A stretch of 64,000 nt of DNA, from positions 124,001-188,000 of the forward strand of contig NZ_JANJOU010000001.1 in NCBI RefSeq assembly GCF_024594815.1, read 5' to 3'. The notes below the pieces were generated by a model. That model was not told where the DNA came from, searched no databases, and saw nothing but the letters and a program-made list of their open reading frames with translations. Source of the DNA: Roseomonas populi (GTDB lineage Bacteria > Pseudomonadota > Alphaproteobacteria > Acetobacterales > Acetobacteraceae). The translations under genes and the position numbers were made by a program. Positions 39,232 to 48,688 of this stretch are shown one piece after another; positions within the stretch are counted from its first letter, which is position 1, and each line of letters starts with the position of its first letter.

Positions 39232-39820
39232 GCCCGGCATTCTCGCTGTCGTGCTGGCCGGCGGGCTGGCACGGCGCATGGGCGGCGGGGACAAGACTCT
39301 CCTGCCCCTGGGTGGGCAGCCGATGCTGTCCGTTTTGATGGAACGGCTGCGGCCGCAGGCCGCGGCGTTCGCGATCAGCGCGAATGGCGATCCGTCGCGC
39401 TTCGCCGCCGTGGCCCCGGGGGTGCCGGTCCTCGCCGATCCCCTGCCCGGCTTCCCCGGCCCGCTGGCGGGCGTGCTGGCGGGGATGGATCATGCCGCAT
39501 CGCTCGGCCTGGACATGGTGCTGACCGTGCCGGGCGACACGCCGCTGGTTCCCATGGACTTGGCCGCCCGCCTGCATGCGGCGGCATCGCCGATCGCCTG
39601 CGCGGCCTCCGCCGGCCGGATGCACCCACCTGTGGCGCTCTGGCCCGCGGGCCTGCGCGACGACCTGCGGGCCGCCATGGCAACGGGCGAGGGCAAGGTG
39701 AGCCGCTGGGCCGCGCGGCACGGCTGCATGCCAGTGGAATGGCCGGGCGACCCCTTCCTGAACGCCAACGCGCCGGAGGACCTGGCCGCCCTGGAAGCCG
39801 CGATGGCCCGGGGCGCCTGA
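39218..39820 (+). CDS. mobA: Molybdenum cofactor guanylyltransferase
   Basis: 200 residues from GTG 39218. N-terminal GTP-binding LAGGLARRMGGGDKTLLPLGG, then DPLPGFPGPLAGVLAGMD and VPGDTPLVP, the MobA layout. Attaches GMP to molybdopterin to give the bis-MGD cofactor. Its partner gene mobB is 1 kb away on the other strand, with an aldo/keto reductase between them. Confidence 0.92.
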   Translation: MGGTRPGILAVVLAGGLARRMGGGDKTLLPLGGQPMLSVLMERLRPQAAAFAISANGDPSRFAAVAPGVPVLADPLPGFPGPLAGVLAGMDHAASLGLDMVLTVPGDTPLVPMDLAARLHAAASPIACAASAGRMHPPVALWPAGLRDDLRAAMATGEGKVSRWAARHGCMPVEWPGDPFLNANAPEDLAALEAAMARGA

Positions 39821-39839
39821 GCTCCCGGGCCGATACGGG

Positions 39840-40820
39840 TCACGCGGGCGTCGGCGCGTTCTCCGGCAGCACCTTCTCGCGCTTCAGCTCGGCCCAGAAG
39901 TCGCCGGGGATGGGCCGGCGCATCAGCGCCAGGTTCTCGCGCACGCGCTCCGGCTTCTTCGTCCCGGGAATGACGGAGGCCACCACGGGATGCGCCGCAC
40001 AGAACTGCAGCGCTGCCGCGCGCAGGTCGACGCCGTGGCGCGCGGCGATCTCGGCCAGTCGGTCCCGAGCCTGCACCTTGTCGGAGGAGGCCTGCTGGTA
40101 CTCAAAGGTGCTGCCGCCGGCGATGAGGCCGGAATTGTAGGGCCCGCCGACGACGACATGCACGCCCCGCTCCTCGCAGCGCGGGAAGAGCGTCTCCAGC
40201 GCCGGCTGGTTCAGCAGGGAGTAGCGTCCGGCAAGGAGGAACACATCGGGATCCGCGCGCTCCAGCGCCAGGACGCAGGGCTCCACCCGGTTCACGCCCA
40301 GGCCCCAGGCGCGGATCACGCCCTCCTCCCGCAGCCGCGTCAGCGCCACGGCCGCGCCCTTCATGGCCGTGTCGAACACCTCCAGCCAGCGGTCCCCATG
40401 CGCGTCCTCCGCGCAGTCGTGGATGTAGGCCACGTCGATGCGCGCCAGCCCCAGCCGTTGCAGGCTGTCCTCGATGGAGCGGCGCACGCCGTCGGCGGTG
40501 TAGTCGTAGTCCACGCGGAAGGGCAGGCCGGCGACGAAGGGGCCGTGCTTCCCGCCCTTCGTCGCGTCCGCCCGCAGCAGGCGGCCGACCTTGGTGGAAA
40601 GGACGTAGTCGTCGCGTGTCTTGTTCCGAAGCACCTCGCCGAAGCGGTGCTCGGAAATGCCGGGGCCGTACTCGGGCGCGGTGTCGAAGTAGCGGATGCC
40701 GGCGTCCCAGGCGGCCTCGAGCGTCGCGCGGGCGTCGGCGTCGGAGACGATCTCGAACATGTTGCCGAGAGGAGCGCCGCCGAAGCCGATCGGGCCGGGC
40801 GGGGCGTAGTGCTGGGTCAT
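39840..40820 (-). CDS. Aldo/keto reductase
   Basis: 326 residues from ATG 40820. TIM-barrel AKR with GFGGAPLGNMFE, the catalytic Asp/Tyr in YFDTAPEYGPGISE, Lys in VLSTKVGRLL and His in AYIHDCAEDAHGDR. Most like the D-threo-aldose 1-dehydrogenase / pyridoxal 4-dehydrogenase group, which oxidises sugar or pyridoxal aldehydes. Cofactor NAD(P). Convergent with mobA. Confidence 0.88.
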   Translation of the reverse strand: MTQHYAPPGPIGFGGAPLGNMFEIVSDADARATLEAAWDAGIRYFDTAPEYGPGISEHRFGEVLRNKTRDDYVLSTKVGRLLRADATKGGKHGPFVAGLPFRVDYDYTADGVRRSIEDSLQRLGLARIDVAYIHDCAEDAHGDRWLEVFDTAMKGAAVALTRLREEGVIRAWGLGVNRVEPCVLALERADPDVFLLAGRYSLLNQPALETLFPRCEERGVHVVVGGPYNSGLIAGGSTFEYQQASSDKVQARDRLAEIAARHGVDLRAAALQFCAAHPVVASVIPGTKKPERVRENLALMRRPIPGDFWAELKREKVLPENAPTPA

Positions 40821-40881
40821 CGGGGGCCTTTCAGACCGTTCCCCCGATAGGTGCGCGGCGGAGGCCCGCATTCCAGGGGCC

Positions 40882-41391
40882 TCACGCGGCTGGGAAAGGC
40901 CACTCGGCAGCGTGTTCCAGAATCAGGCGGCCCACGGCGGGGATGTCGTCCAGCGCAGCATGCGGCAGCCCGCCCGGGGGCGGGATATCCGCGGCCACGG
41001 CGCGGATCGCCGGGTCATCCAGGTGCAGCCAGGGCTTGGCATTGGCGGCGCGATGGATCTCGATTTTCGGGACCGGGTCGCGCTTGAAGCCCTCCACGAT
41101 CACCAGATCCACCGGGTCCAGATGGGCGAGCAGCTCGGTCAGCCCCGGCTCCGGCGCGCCGCGCAGCTCCGTCATCAGAGCCCAGCGGTTGGCGGAAGCG
41201 ACCAGCACCTGGGATGCGCCGGCCTGGCGGTGGGTGTGGCTGTCCTTGCCGGGCTTATCGACGTCGAAGGCGTGGTGGGCGTGCTTGATCGTGGAGACGG
41301 AGAGGCCCCTGCCCTTCAGCCAGGGGATCAGGGCGGCGAGCAGGGTGGTCTTGCCGGCCCCGCTCCATCCGGCAAGTCCGATCACCCGCAT
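40882..41391 (-). CDS. mobB: Molybdopterin-guanine dinucleotide biosynthesis adaptor
   Basis: 169 residues. P-loop GWSGAGKTTLL near the N-terminus, then STIKHAHHAFDVDKPGKDSHTH and VIVEGFKRDPVPKIEIHR, the MobB signature. GTP-binding helper of MobA. Transcribed toward the aldo/keto reductase with 61 bases between them. Confidence 0.92.
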   Translation of the reverse strand: MRVIGLAGWSGAGKTTLLAALIPWLKGRGLSVSTIKHAHHAFDVDKPGKDSHTHRQAGASQVLVASANRWALMTELRGAPEPGLTELLAHLDPVDLVIVEGFKRDPVPKIEIHRAANAKPWLHLDDPAIRAVAADIPPPGGLPHAALDDIPAVGRLILEHAAEWPFPAA

Positions 41392-41511
41392 GTCGGTTCA
41401 GGCGCGCTCATGCGGCGGGCTGTAGAGCGGGCGGGTCGGGTGCGCCAGGGGGTGGCGGGTTGTGCGGACGGGGGCGCGGCCCAACTCTGGCGGCGAACAG
41501 GAGACCGCCCG

Positions 41512-42513
41512 ATGGCCGAGACCAACCTCCGCGTCCTTCTTCGCGCCCGCCCCGAGGGGAAGGTGGGACACGAGCACTTCGAGGTGAGGGAAGAGGCCCT
41601 CCCCTCCCCCCGCCCCGGCGAGGCGCTACTGCGGAACCACTATCTCTCCCTCGATCCCTACATGCGCGGGCGGATGAGCGCCCGGAAGTCCTACGCCGCC
41701 CCGGTGGGCATCGGCGAGGTCATGGTCGGGCAGACCGTGGCGGAGGTGGTGGAAGACCCGACCGGCACCTTCAGGCCCGGCGATACCGTGCTGGGCGGCT
41801 ATGGCTGGCAACGCTTCTGCTGCGTGCCCGTGGCCGGGCTGCGGAAGCTGAACCCCGATTCAGCCCCACTGACCACCGCGCTCGGCGTGCTCGGCATGCC
41901 CGGCACCACCGCCTGGGTGGGGGTGACGGAGATGTCGCCCCCGAAACCCGGCGAGACCTATGTCGTCACCGCCGCCTCCGGCGCCGTGGGCGGGGTGGCC
42001 GGGCAGATCGCGAAGCGGATGGGCGCGCGGGTGGTCGGCATCGCCGGCGGGCCGGAGAAATGTGCCTTCGTGACCGATGAGCTGGGCTTCGACGCCTGCG
42101 TGGACCACAAGGCGCCCGACTTCCCCGACCTGCTGGCGAAGGCCTGCCCGGACGGCATCGACGGCTATTTCGAGAATGTGGGCGGCGCCGTGCAGAAGGC
42201 CGCCTGGCCGCTGATGAACGAGTTCGGCCGCATGGCCTTCTGCGGCTCCATTGCCGAGTACGAGGATGCGGAGCCGCAGCCCGGCCCGAACCTCGGCCAG
42301 ATCAACCGCAAGAAGCTGACGCTGCGCGGCTTCATCGTCAGCGACCATCCCCGTGCCTTCGCGGAATGGCGGCGGATCGGCTCGCGCTGGGTCAAGGACG
42401 GATCGCTGAAGTACCGCGAGGACGTGGTGAAGGGCCTGGAGAATGCCCCCGAGGCCTTCATGGGCCTGCTCGCGGGCAGGAACTTCGGCAAGCTCATCAT
42501 CGATCTGGGCTGA
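41512..42513 (+). CDS. Zinc-free MDR-family NADP-dependent oxidoreductase
   Basis: 333 residues from ATG 41512 (CAGGAGACC upstream). Medium-chain reductase of the leukotriene B4 dehydrogenase/CurA type: LSLDPYMRGRMS, GVLGMPGTTAWVG, VTAASGAVGGVAGQIAK for NADP, and YFENVGG. No zinc ligands. Reduces the double bond of alpha,beta-unsaturated ketones or aldehydes. It is followed after 28 bases by the M20 hydrolase and could share its transcript. Confidence 0.88.
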   Translation: MAETNLRVLLRARPEGKVGHEHFEVREEALPSPRPGEALLRNHYLSLDPYMRGRMSARKSYAAPVGIGEVMVGQTVAEVVEDPTGTFRPGDTVLGGYGWQRFCCVPVAGLRKLNPDSAPLTTALGVLGMPGTTAWVGVTEMSPPKPGETYVVTAASGAVGGVAGQIAKRMGARVVGIAGGPEKCAFVTDELGFDACVDHKAPDFPDLLAKACPDGIDGYFENVGGAVQKAAWPLMNEFGRMAFCGSIAEYEDAEPQPGPNLGQINRKKLTLRGFIVSDHPRAFAEWRRIGSRWVKDGSLKYREDVVKGLENAPEAFMGLLAGRNFGKLIIDLG

Positions 42514-42541
42514 GGGGCCCGGCGGGCGTAAGGGTGGGGTC

Positions 42542-43978
42542 ATGAAGAACGACCCCATCGCGCTCGACCGCCTTTCTAACGCCGTGGAAGCGAAGGCGCC
42601 CGCCTTCACCGAGCTGTCCGACCGGATCTGGGAGACGCCGGAGCTGCGCTTCGCGGAGACGCGCTCCGTGGAGGCGCAGATCGCCCGGCTGGAGGCGGAG
42701 GGGTTCCGCGTGACGCGCAACGTCGCCGGCATCCCCACCGCCTTCCTGGCCGAGAGCGGCGAGGACGGCCCGGTGATCGGCTTCCTCGGCGAGTTCGACG
42801 CGCTGGCCGGGCTCTCGCAGGAGGCGGGCATCGCGGAGCCCCGCCCGCTCGTCGCCGGCGGCAACGGCCACGGCTGCGGGCACAACCTCCTCGGCGCCGG
42901 CGCGATGCTTGCCGCCGTCTCGGCCCGAGACGCGCTGCGCGAGGCGGGGATGAAGGGCCGCGTTCGCTACTACGGCTGCCCCGGCGAGGAGGGCGGATCG
43001 GGCAAGACCTTCATGGCGCGGGAAGGCGTGTTCGACGACCTGGACGCCGCCATCACCTGGCACCCCGGCGCCTTCAACGCGGTGATGTCCATCCGCAACC
43101 TAGCGAACTACCAGGTCTATTTCCGCTTCAAGGGCAAGGCGGCGCACGCGGCGGGCTCCCCGCATCTCGGGCGCTCCGCGCTGGACGCGGTGGAACTGAT
43201 GAACGTGGGCGTGAACTACCTGCGGGAGCACATGCCGCAGGAGGCGCGGGTCCACTACGCCGTCACCAACTCCGGCGGCGTCTCGCCCAACGTGGTGCAG
43301 GCCGAGGCGGAAGTTCTTTACCTCATCCGCGCGCCGAAGGTGACGGAGGCGGCCGCGCTGTTCGAGCGGGTGAAGGCCTGCGCGGAGGGCGCCGCGATCA
43401 TGACGGGGACGAAGTGGTCCTTCGAGATCGACAAGGCCTGCTCCGAGGTGGCGCAGAACCGCACGCTGGAGACGGTGCTACACGGGAACTTCCAGTCCCT
43501 CGGCGCGCCGGACTACGACGAGGCGGACCACCGCTTCGCCGCGGAGATCCGGCGTTCCCTGAGTGCGGAGGACATCGCCTCCGAGGTGGCAAGCTTCGGC
43601 GCCGATCCGTCGCTGGGTGAGGCGGAGCTGCACGACGGCGTGCTGCCCTTCGATGGCACTCCCCTCATCCAGGCCGGCTCGACCGATGTGGGCGACGTCT
43701 CCCAGATCGTGCCGACGGTGCAGGCCTGGGGCGCCTGCTGGGCGGTGGGTACGCCCTTCCACACCTGGCAGGCGGTGGCGCAGGGGCAGTCCGCCCACGC
43801 GCACAAGGGCATGGTGCAGGCGGCGAAGGTCATGGCCGCCACCGCGCTGGATGGCTTCCGCGACCCGGAACTCCTGGCGCGCGCGAAGGCGGAGCTGGCG
43901 CAGCGGCGCAGCGGGAAGGCCTATGCCAGCCCGATCCCGGCGGAGGTGCTGGCTCCGCCGCTTCGCCGGAAGGCCTGA
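42542..43978 (+). CDS. M20-family amidohydrolase (AbgB-like)
   Basis: 478 residues from ATG 42542. Dizinc peptidase/amidohydrolase: LGEFDALAG with the first metal Asp, GGNGHGCGHNLLGAG, the catalytic GCPGEEGGSGK, ITWHPGAFNAV and the late VGTPFHTWQA. A dimerisation lid sits at about 190-310. Nearest in style to AbgB, which cleaves p-aminobenzoyl-glutamate; other N-acyl amino acids are possible. Its stop abuts the amidase stop. Confidence 0.87.
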   Translation: MKNDPIALDRLSNAVEAKAPAFTELSDRIWETPELRFAETRSVEAQIARLEAEGFRVTRNVAGIPTAFLAESGEDGPVIGFLGEFDALAGLSQEAGIAEPRPLVAGGNGHGCGHNLLGAGAMLAAVSARDALREAGMKGRVRYYGCPGEEGGSGKTFMAREGVFDDLDAAITWHPGAFNAVMSIRNLANYQVYFRFKGKAAHAAGSPHLGRSALDAVELMNVGVNYLREHMPQEARVHYAVTNSGGVSPNVVQAEAEVLYLIRAPKVTEAAALFERVKACAEGAAIMTGTKWSFEIDKACSEVAQNRTLETVLHGNFQSLGAPDYDEADHRFAAEIRRSLSAEDIASEVASFGADPSLGEAELHDGVLPFDGTPLIQAGSTDVGDVSQIVPTVQAWGACWAVGTPFHTWQAVAQGQSAHAHKGMVQAAKVMAATALDGFRDPELLARAKAELAQRRSGKAYASPIPAEVLAPPLRRKA

Positions 43979-45451
43979 TCAGGCCGCCACATGCACGCCC
44001 GGCCGGCGGCCATCATTCCACGCGCCGCCGATCGCGCGCTCCACCTGCGCGGCAAGCTGCAGCAGCAGCCCGTCCCCTGCCTGCCGCGTCTGCGCCTGGA
44101 TGCCCAGCGGCAGCCCGCTCTCCTGCCAGCCGAGGGGCAGGGAGATGGCGGGGATGCCGCAGAGGTTTGAGAGCGGCGTGTAGGCGAAGTTGCGCCAGAG
44201 GTTGGCGAACCAGTCGTGGACATCCGGGTTTTCGCTGATCGTCAGGTACTCGGTGGTGCCGATCACCGGCGTGGGCAGGGCCGTGATCGGCGTGAGCATG
44301 ATGTCCCACTCTTCGAGGAAGGCACCGAAGGCGCGGGAGGTGGCGTTGAACACCGCCTGCATCCGCGCGCGCTCCGTGTAGGAGGTGTTCAGCCCGGCCT
44401 CCCAGATGCGGATGTTAACCGGCTCCACGAGATCGGCGGGCGGCCGCTCCAGCCCGAGCGCGCCGATGAGGTTGTTCACGGTCTGCGCGAAGTTGCTGAT
44501 GTAGCAGGTGGTCTGCGCCGCGAAGGCCGCGCGGAAATCCACGTCCGGCCGCGCCCATGCCACGTGGTGGCCGAGGGATTCCAGCAGCCGCCCAACCCGC
44601 TCCAGCTCCGCCACGAAATGCGGCACGGCGCGGTAATCGCCCCACTCATGGGAAAGGGCGATGCGGAGCCGCGGCGGGTCGCGGCGGATCAGCTCCGCAT
44701 AGGGCTCGGGCGCCGTCCAGTACGGCATGAACTCGCCCGGCGCGCCGCCGCGGCAGGCATCCACGAAGCCGGCGGTGTCACGCACGGTGCGGGTGTGGCA
44801 GCCCTGGATGGAGACGAGCCCCGTCAGGTCCGAGGCGTAGGGCGCGATGGAGAAGACGCCGCGCGACGGCTTCAGGCCGATATTCCCCGTGGCCCCTGCG
44901 GGAATGCGGATGGACCCGCCGCCATCGGTCGCGTGGGAGATCGGCAGCACGCCGGCCGAGACGGCGGCGGCCGTACCGGCTGAAGAACCGTTGGTGGTGT
45001 AGCCCGTGTCCCAGGGATTCCGCGTGACATAGACGGCCGGATTCTCGGCCGAGGAGCAGCAGCCGAACTCCGGCGTGGTGCTGCGCCCGATGATGTTCAG
45101 CCCGGCGGCACGGATCTTCCCGGCCAGGAAGCTGTCCGCCGGCGCGCGGTTTCCCCGCATGAGGAGGGAACCCATTTCCTGCAGCCGCCCTTCCAGCGTC
45201 GGGCCCAGGTCCTTCATCAGGTAGGGCACGCCGGCGAAGCAGCCCGCCGTGTTCGTCCCGTTGGCGCGCGGGTCCGCGACCGCGTCCTCGAAGACCTCCA
45301 CCACGGCGGAGAGTGCGGGATTCACCTTGGCGATGCCGGCAGCGGCCTGGGCGGCAAGTTCGGCGGGCGTCACCTCGCCCGCGCGGACGAGGCCCGCAAG
45401 GGCTGTTGCGTCGTGGCGCGCCCACTCGTCCCAGCTCATCGCCAGCGTCAT
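43979..45451 (-). CDS. Amidase-signature hydrolase
   Basis: 490 residues. The Ser-cisSer-Lys triad is complete: Lys80 in VPYLMKD, Ser156 in TTNGSSAG and nucleophile Ser180 in ATDGGGSIRIPAG. The glycine loop is TNGSSAGT rather than the usual GGSSGG. C-terminal DIMLTPITALPTPVIG and GIPAISLPLGW are family-typical. Hydrolyses an amide, substrate unknown. It converges with the M20 gene with no space between stops. Confidence 0.9.
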   Translation of the reverse strand: MTLAMSWDEWARHDATALAGLVRAGEVTPAELAAQAAAGIAKVNPALSAVVEVFEDAVADPRANGTNTAGCFAGVPYLMKDLGPTLEGRLQEMGSLLMRGNRAPADSFLAGKIRAAGLNIIGRSTTPEFGCCSSAENPAVYVTRNPWDTGYTTNGSSAGTAAAVSAGVLPISHATDGGGSIRIPAGATGNIGLKPSRGVFSIAPYASDLTGLVSIQGCHTRTVRDTAGFVDACRGGAPGEFMPYWTAPEPYAELIRRDPPRLRIALSHEWGDYRAVPHFVAELERVGRLLESLGHHVAWARPDVDFRAAFAAQTTCYISNFAQTVNNLIGALGLERPPADLVEPVNIRIWEAGLNTSYTERARMQAVFNATSRAFGAFLEEWDIMLTPITALPTPVIGTTEYLTISENPDVHDWFANLWRNFAYTPLSNLCGIPAISLPLGWQESGLPLGIQAQTRQAGDGLLLQLAAQVERAIGGAWNDGRRPGVHVAA

Positions 45452-45517
45452 GCCGCCCTCCGCCCATGGTGCGGGTGGAGGCTAGATCAGGGGGGTGGCC
45501 GGTCAAGGGCGCCCGGA

Positions 45518-46003
45518 TCAGCCCAGGAGCTTCGGCAGGAGCGCGGCGACGCCCGCCAGCGGCAGCAGGAGCTGCACGGGGCGAAGCCGCGCGAAGTACC
45601 GGGGCGCCTCGCCGCGCCGTGCCGCAATAGGATCGAGCACGAGCATGATCGCGTACCCGGCCAGGACCAAGATCGCGGCCGCCAGCGGCCAGGGCGAGAG
45701 CAGCGACGCCGCGCCCAGGCCGAAGAAGAGGAGCGTGCCGAGAACCTGCATCAGGGTGGCACCGCCGGGCTGGCGAAAGCTCAGGCCGCGCCGGACGCCC
45801 GAGAAAAAGCAGAGCAGCGCGCCGGCCCAGGCGAGGGTCGCCCGCAGCGCCGCCGCATCCCAGGGCGCCGGCAGCACCCAGGACGCCAGCGCCCCCGCCA
45901 GGAGGGGAACCATGGCCCCGTAGGCAAGCACGAGGCTGAGGATCGGCGCGTGCTCGCTCGCATCCTCGGTTCCGGCGAGGGAGGGGTTCGGCATCGAGTC
46001 CAT
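45518..46003 (-). CDS. DUF3429 membrane protein
   Basis: 161 residues from ATG 46003. Four to five membrane helices; ILSLVLAYGAMVPLLAGALASW, then the conserved FFSGVRRGLSFRQPGGA and LLFFGLGAASLLSPWP, ending in ARRGEAPRYFARLRPVQLLL, fit DUF3429 (TMEM69-like). Function unknown. Confidence 0.8.
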   Translation of the reverse strand: MDSMPNPSLAGTEDASEHAPILSLVLAYGAMVPLLAGALASWVLPAPWDAAALRATLAWAGALLCFFSGVRRGLSFRQPGGATLMQVLGTLLFFGLGAASLLSPWPLAAAILVLAGYAIMLVLDPIAARRGEAPRYFARLRPVQLLLPLAGVAALLPKLLG

Positions 46004-46262
46004 GGCGGGGTAACGGCGCGGCGCCCGGCGCGACGGCAGGGCCGTTTCGCCCTTCGGGCGGCGACCCTCACCGGGGCCAGCCCGGGCTTTCGGCAACCAC
46101 GGCGATCCCTGCCCCGCCACACTCGCGCGCGGCCGGTTGGTTGCGGCGCCGCCGGGGTCAGGCGCCTGAACGGAGTGCGGCGGCCACAGAAGTGAATGGA
46201 CGGCGCTGTGGCCCCAGCGCCCCTGGGCAGGCAGGGCCTCCTCTGGGATGTTCCCCCCCGAT

Positions 46263-46949
46263 ATGACCTCCCGCCGCTCGCTCCTCCTTGCCCTTCCCGC
46301 GCTCGGCGCGGCCGGAGCCCTCGCGGGCTGCGGCACCTCACCCGAAACCTTCGAGGGCAAGGGCCCGCCCTTCCGGCCCGAAGAGTTCTTCGCCGGCAAG
46401 ATCAAGAGCTACGGCGTTTTCACCACGCGGCTGGGCGCGATCGAGCGCTGGTTTCGGGCAACGACGGTCGGCGCCTGGGACGGCACCACCCTGACCTTCG
46501 ACGAGATCTTCCACTACGAGGACAGCTTCGAGGACCGGCGCTTCTGGAAGCTGCGGCGGGACCCGTCCGACTCCTCCGGCAATGCCTGGGTGGGCGAGGC
46601 GACGGACGCGACGGGGCCGGTGCGCGGGCGCACGGTGGGCAACGCCTTCCACCTGGAGCACGAGCTGGACATGCTGACCCTCTCCGGCGACCGCCGGCGG
46701 CTGGGCTTCGACCAGTGGTTCGTGCGGATGGCCGACGACATGGCCCTCTCCCGCGCCGCCGTGACCTGGCACGGGATCCAGGTCGGCACGGCGCAGGTGG
46801 CCTTCCAGCGCGTCAGCGTGGGCGTGACGGAGGGCTCCGTCTTCGCCGGCGCCGCGGCGCGCGAGGAGCCGGTGCCGCCGCGCGGCGTGCCCACGGGCAC
46901 GGGCGGGCGCGACCCCGGGCGGCTGATGAACGCGCCACCCCGGCGCTGA
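46263..46949 (+). CDS. DUF3833 lipoprotein
   Basis: 228 residues from ATG 46263. The signal MTSRRSLLLALPALGAAGAL ends in lipobox LAGC. The domain has RPEEFFAGKIKSYGVFTTRLG, ERWFRATTVGAWDGTTLTFDEIF and GNAFHLEHELDM, the DUF3833 pattern. The C-terminal 25 residues are Pro/Gly/Arg-rich. Probably anchored in the envelope; function unknown. Confidence 0.83.
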   Translation: MTSRRSLLLALPALGAAGALAGCGTSPETFEGKGPPFRPEEFFAGKIKSYGVFTTRLGAIERWFRATTVGAWDGTTLTFDEIFHYEDSFEDRRFWKLRRDPSDSSGNAWVGEATDATGPVRGRTVGNAFHLEHELDMLTLSGDRRRLGFDQWFVRMADDMALSRAAVTWHGIQVGTAQVAFQRVSVGVTEGSVFAGAAAREEPVPPRGVPTGTGGRDPGRLMNAPPRR

Positions 46950-47031
46950 GCTCCTTACGCGGGGGTGACGTACCGAAGCTTGTTGGGGGGCACCCGCGAC
47001 AAGTGGCGGCGGCTGTGGCAGGGTGTCTGCC

Positions 47032-47553
47032 ATGGGTCAGTTGCTGTTGCTGCGTCACGCCAAGTCGGCCTGGGACGATCCGGCCCTCTCGGACCATGCC
47101 CGCCCCCTGAACGCCCGTGGCCGGCGGGCCGCCGCGGCCATGGCGGGGGCCATGCGCTCCCTGGGCCTGCGGCCGGAGCTGGTCCTCGTCTCCTCCTCCC
47201 GGCGCACGCTCCAGACGCTGGAGGGCCTCGGGGCGCTGGAGGGATCGCCGCGGGTAGAGCCGACGGACGACCTCTACCTCGCCCCCTGGACCCGGCTGCT
47301 GGACGCCATCCGCGAGGTGCCGGACGAGGTCCGGAGCGTGCTGCTGATTGCGCACAACCCCGGCCTGCACGACCTCGCGCTGAATCTGGCACCGCCCGAT
47401 TCGGGCGCGCCCGGGCGGGCGCTGGCCGAGGCCTACCCCACAGCGTCGCTCACGGAATTCGCCGTTGAGGGCCCGTGGGGATCGCTCGCCCCGCAAGGCG
47501 CCAAGCTCGTGCGCTTCCTGCAACCGAAGGACCTGCCGGAGATGGCGGGCTAA
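47032..47553 (+). CDS. SixA-like histidine phosphatase
   Basis: 173 residues from ATG 47032. The RHG-type phosphatase motif is LLLRHAKSAWDDP with catalytic His about 10, and the second His is in LLIAHNPGLHDLAL. Short length and the HAKS form match the SixA group, which dephosphorylates phosphohistidine on signalling proteins. It is the last core gene before the accessory region. Confidence 0.88.
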   Translation: MGQLLLLRHAKSAWDDPALSDHARPLNARGRRAAAAMAGAMRSLGLRPELVLVSSSRRTLQTLEGLGALEGSPRVEPTDDLYLAPWTRLLDAIREVPDEVRSVLLIAHNPGLHDLALNLAPPDSGAPGRALAEAYPTASLTEFAVEGPWGSLAPQGAKLVRFLQPKDLPEMAG

Positions 47554-47706
47554 ATCCGAGCGGGCCGGGCTTTTTACGCACCGTCCGGCCCAGCGTACCC
47601 GGTTATCTACCCGGGAATTTTCCACTCGAACAAAAGCAGAACTTCCCGTAGCTTCTGGCCACGCTCCCCCGGCGATCCCACCCCGGCCCACAACCGAGGA
47701 TCACCT

Positions 47707-48039
47707 ATGGCCAAGTCCCCTGCCCGCCCCTCCGTCCAACAGGAGGTCGCGACCCGCATTACCCGCCTCATGCAGAAGGAGCCGACGCCGGCGCGCTGCG
47801 TGTTGGAGGTGGAGATTATCGTCTCCAGCCTGCGCCGCGAGGGCGACCCCGAGCAGGTCCAGACCTGGCTGGAGGAGCTGCGCGATGGCTTCGCCGAGGC
47901 GTCCGAGCAGGCGGCGGAAGCGGTGGACGAGGTGGAGAGCGGCCAGAGGGCAGAGCGGCGCAAGGCCGAGAACGCCGTGGTCTGCCTGCGTGAGATCAGC
48001 CAGGCGTTCGGCCGCGCCCTTGAGATGGTGGAGGCTTGA
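47707..48039 (+). CDS. Small helical protein, copy A of the duplicated island gene
   Basis: 110 residues, highly charged and predicted all-helical (EQAAEAVDEVESGQRAERRKAENAV, shown in part). No family recognised. The C-terminal two thirds recur nearly unchanged in the gene at 52982. First of five small genes joined by overlaps, an order typical of prophage cargo or early regions. Start ATG after the short AT-rich gap following the phosphatase gene. Confidence 0.65.
   Translation: MAKSPARPSVQQEVATRITRLMQKEPTPARCVLEVEIIVSSLRREGDPEQVQTWLEELRDGFAEASEQAAEAVDEVESGQRAERRKAENAVVCLREISQAFGRALEMVEA
47841..47990 (+). repeat. 150-bp direct repeat, left copy
   Basis: Matches 53021-53170 at 144 of 150 positions by hand count, with unbroken identity over 47870-47940 and 47942-47975. 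Same orientation, offset 5,180 bp. Similarity fades within about 30 bp at each side. Confidence 0.9.
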
Positions 48040-48041
48040 TC

Positions 48042-48347
48042 GTGGAGCGCTTCCCAACATTCCCCTCCCTGACTGGCTTTCCGGTCAAGCGGCTGCGCGC
48101 GGTGGGAGCGGCCTATCGGCAGGGTGTGGGCGAGGGTCTGGACCGACCGACCTGCCTGCGTCTCTCGATAGAGGCGTACGTCGTTGCAGGCGGCAGCCGG
48201 GCCAGCGCGGTGGCCGACGTGCCGGCAATGGTCGAGGCTATCGCGGCCGAGATGCCGGGGTGGCTATGGGCTGCCGCTACCGATTGGCTGGAACAGCAGG
48301 CCGGAGGAGGCGCCCGGTCCTCTGTGCAGCTACGCCTCGCGGCATGA
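48042..48347 (+). CDS. Small unknown protein
   Basis: 101 residues from GTG 48042, with GGAGG 7 nt upstream; a TTG at 48036 overlapping the previous stop is possible. Contains RLRAVGAAYRQGVGEGLD and ADVPAMVEAIAAEMPGWLWAAATDWL. Not recognised. The stop overlaps the next ATG by 4 bases (ATGA). Confidence 0.55.
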   Translation: MERFPTFPSLTGFPVKRLRAVGAAYRQGVGEGLDRPTCLRLSIEAYVVAGGSRASAVADVPAMVEAIAAEMPGWLWAAATDWLEQQAGGGARSSVQLRLAA

Positions 48348-48688
48348 TCCGATGGCCTTCCCGCTGGTCCGCCGCCCTGTGCGAGGCGGTGGGGCTGGCC
48401 TATCGAGAGGCGGGCGGCCGCGGCGCCGACGAGGCCGGGCGGATCCAAGCCGGAGTGGAGGCCTTCCTGGATACTGGCGGCGTGGCCGCCGTCCCGCGCG
48501 AGACGGTCGAACTCATCATCCGCGATCTCTCGCAGGACCGGCTGGACTGGCTGCTGAAGCCGGCGGAGGAATGGGCGCTGAGGCAGCACCGCCGCCCCCA
48601 GGACGGGCGCCATCGGTGGCGCCGCCGGCTCCGGTGGCAGAACACCGACATCGGGGCCCTGCCCGGGTGGATGGAGAGCCGGCCTTGA
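48344..48688 (+). CDS. Small unknown protein with basic tail
   Basis: 114 residues from ATG 48344. The first 80 residues are helical (ALCEAVGLAYREAGGRGADE, ETVELIIRDLSQDRLDWLL); the last 30 are Arg/Trp-rich (RRPQDGRHRWRRRLRWQN), suggesting nucleic-acid contact. The N-terminal half faintly resembles the previous protein (GLAYREAGG versus GAAYRQGVG). Overlaps the next gene by 4 bases. Confidence 0.55.
   Translation: MIRWPSRWSAALCEAVGLAYREAGGRGADEAGRIQAGVEAFLDTGGVAAVPRETVELIIRDLSQDRLDWLLKPAEEWALRQHRRPQDGRHRWRRRLRWQNTDIGALPGWMESRP

Noticed and set aside
47607-47963. Minus-strand ORF similar to one at 52843-53175
   Set aside because: The similarity only reflects the 150-bp direct repeat read on its other strand; the sense-strand proteins are better supported by gene overlaps.
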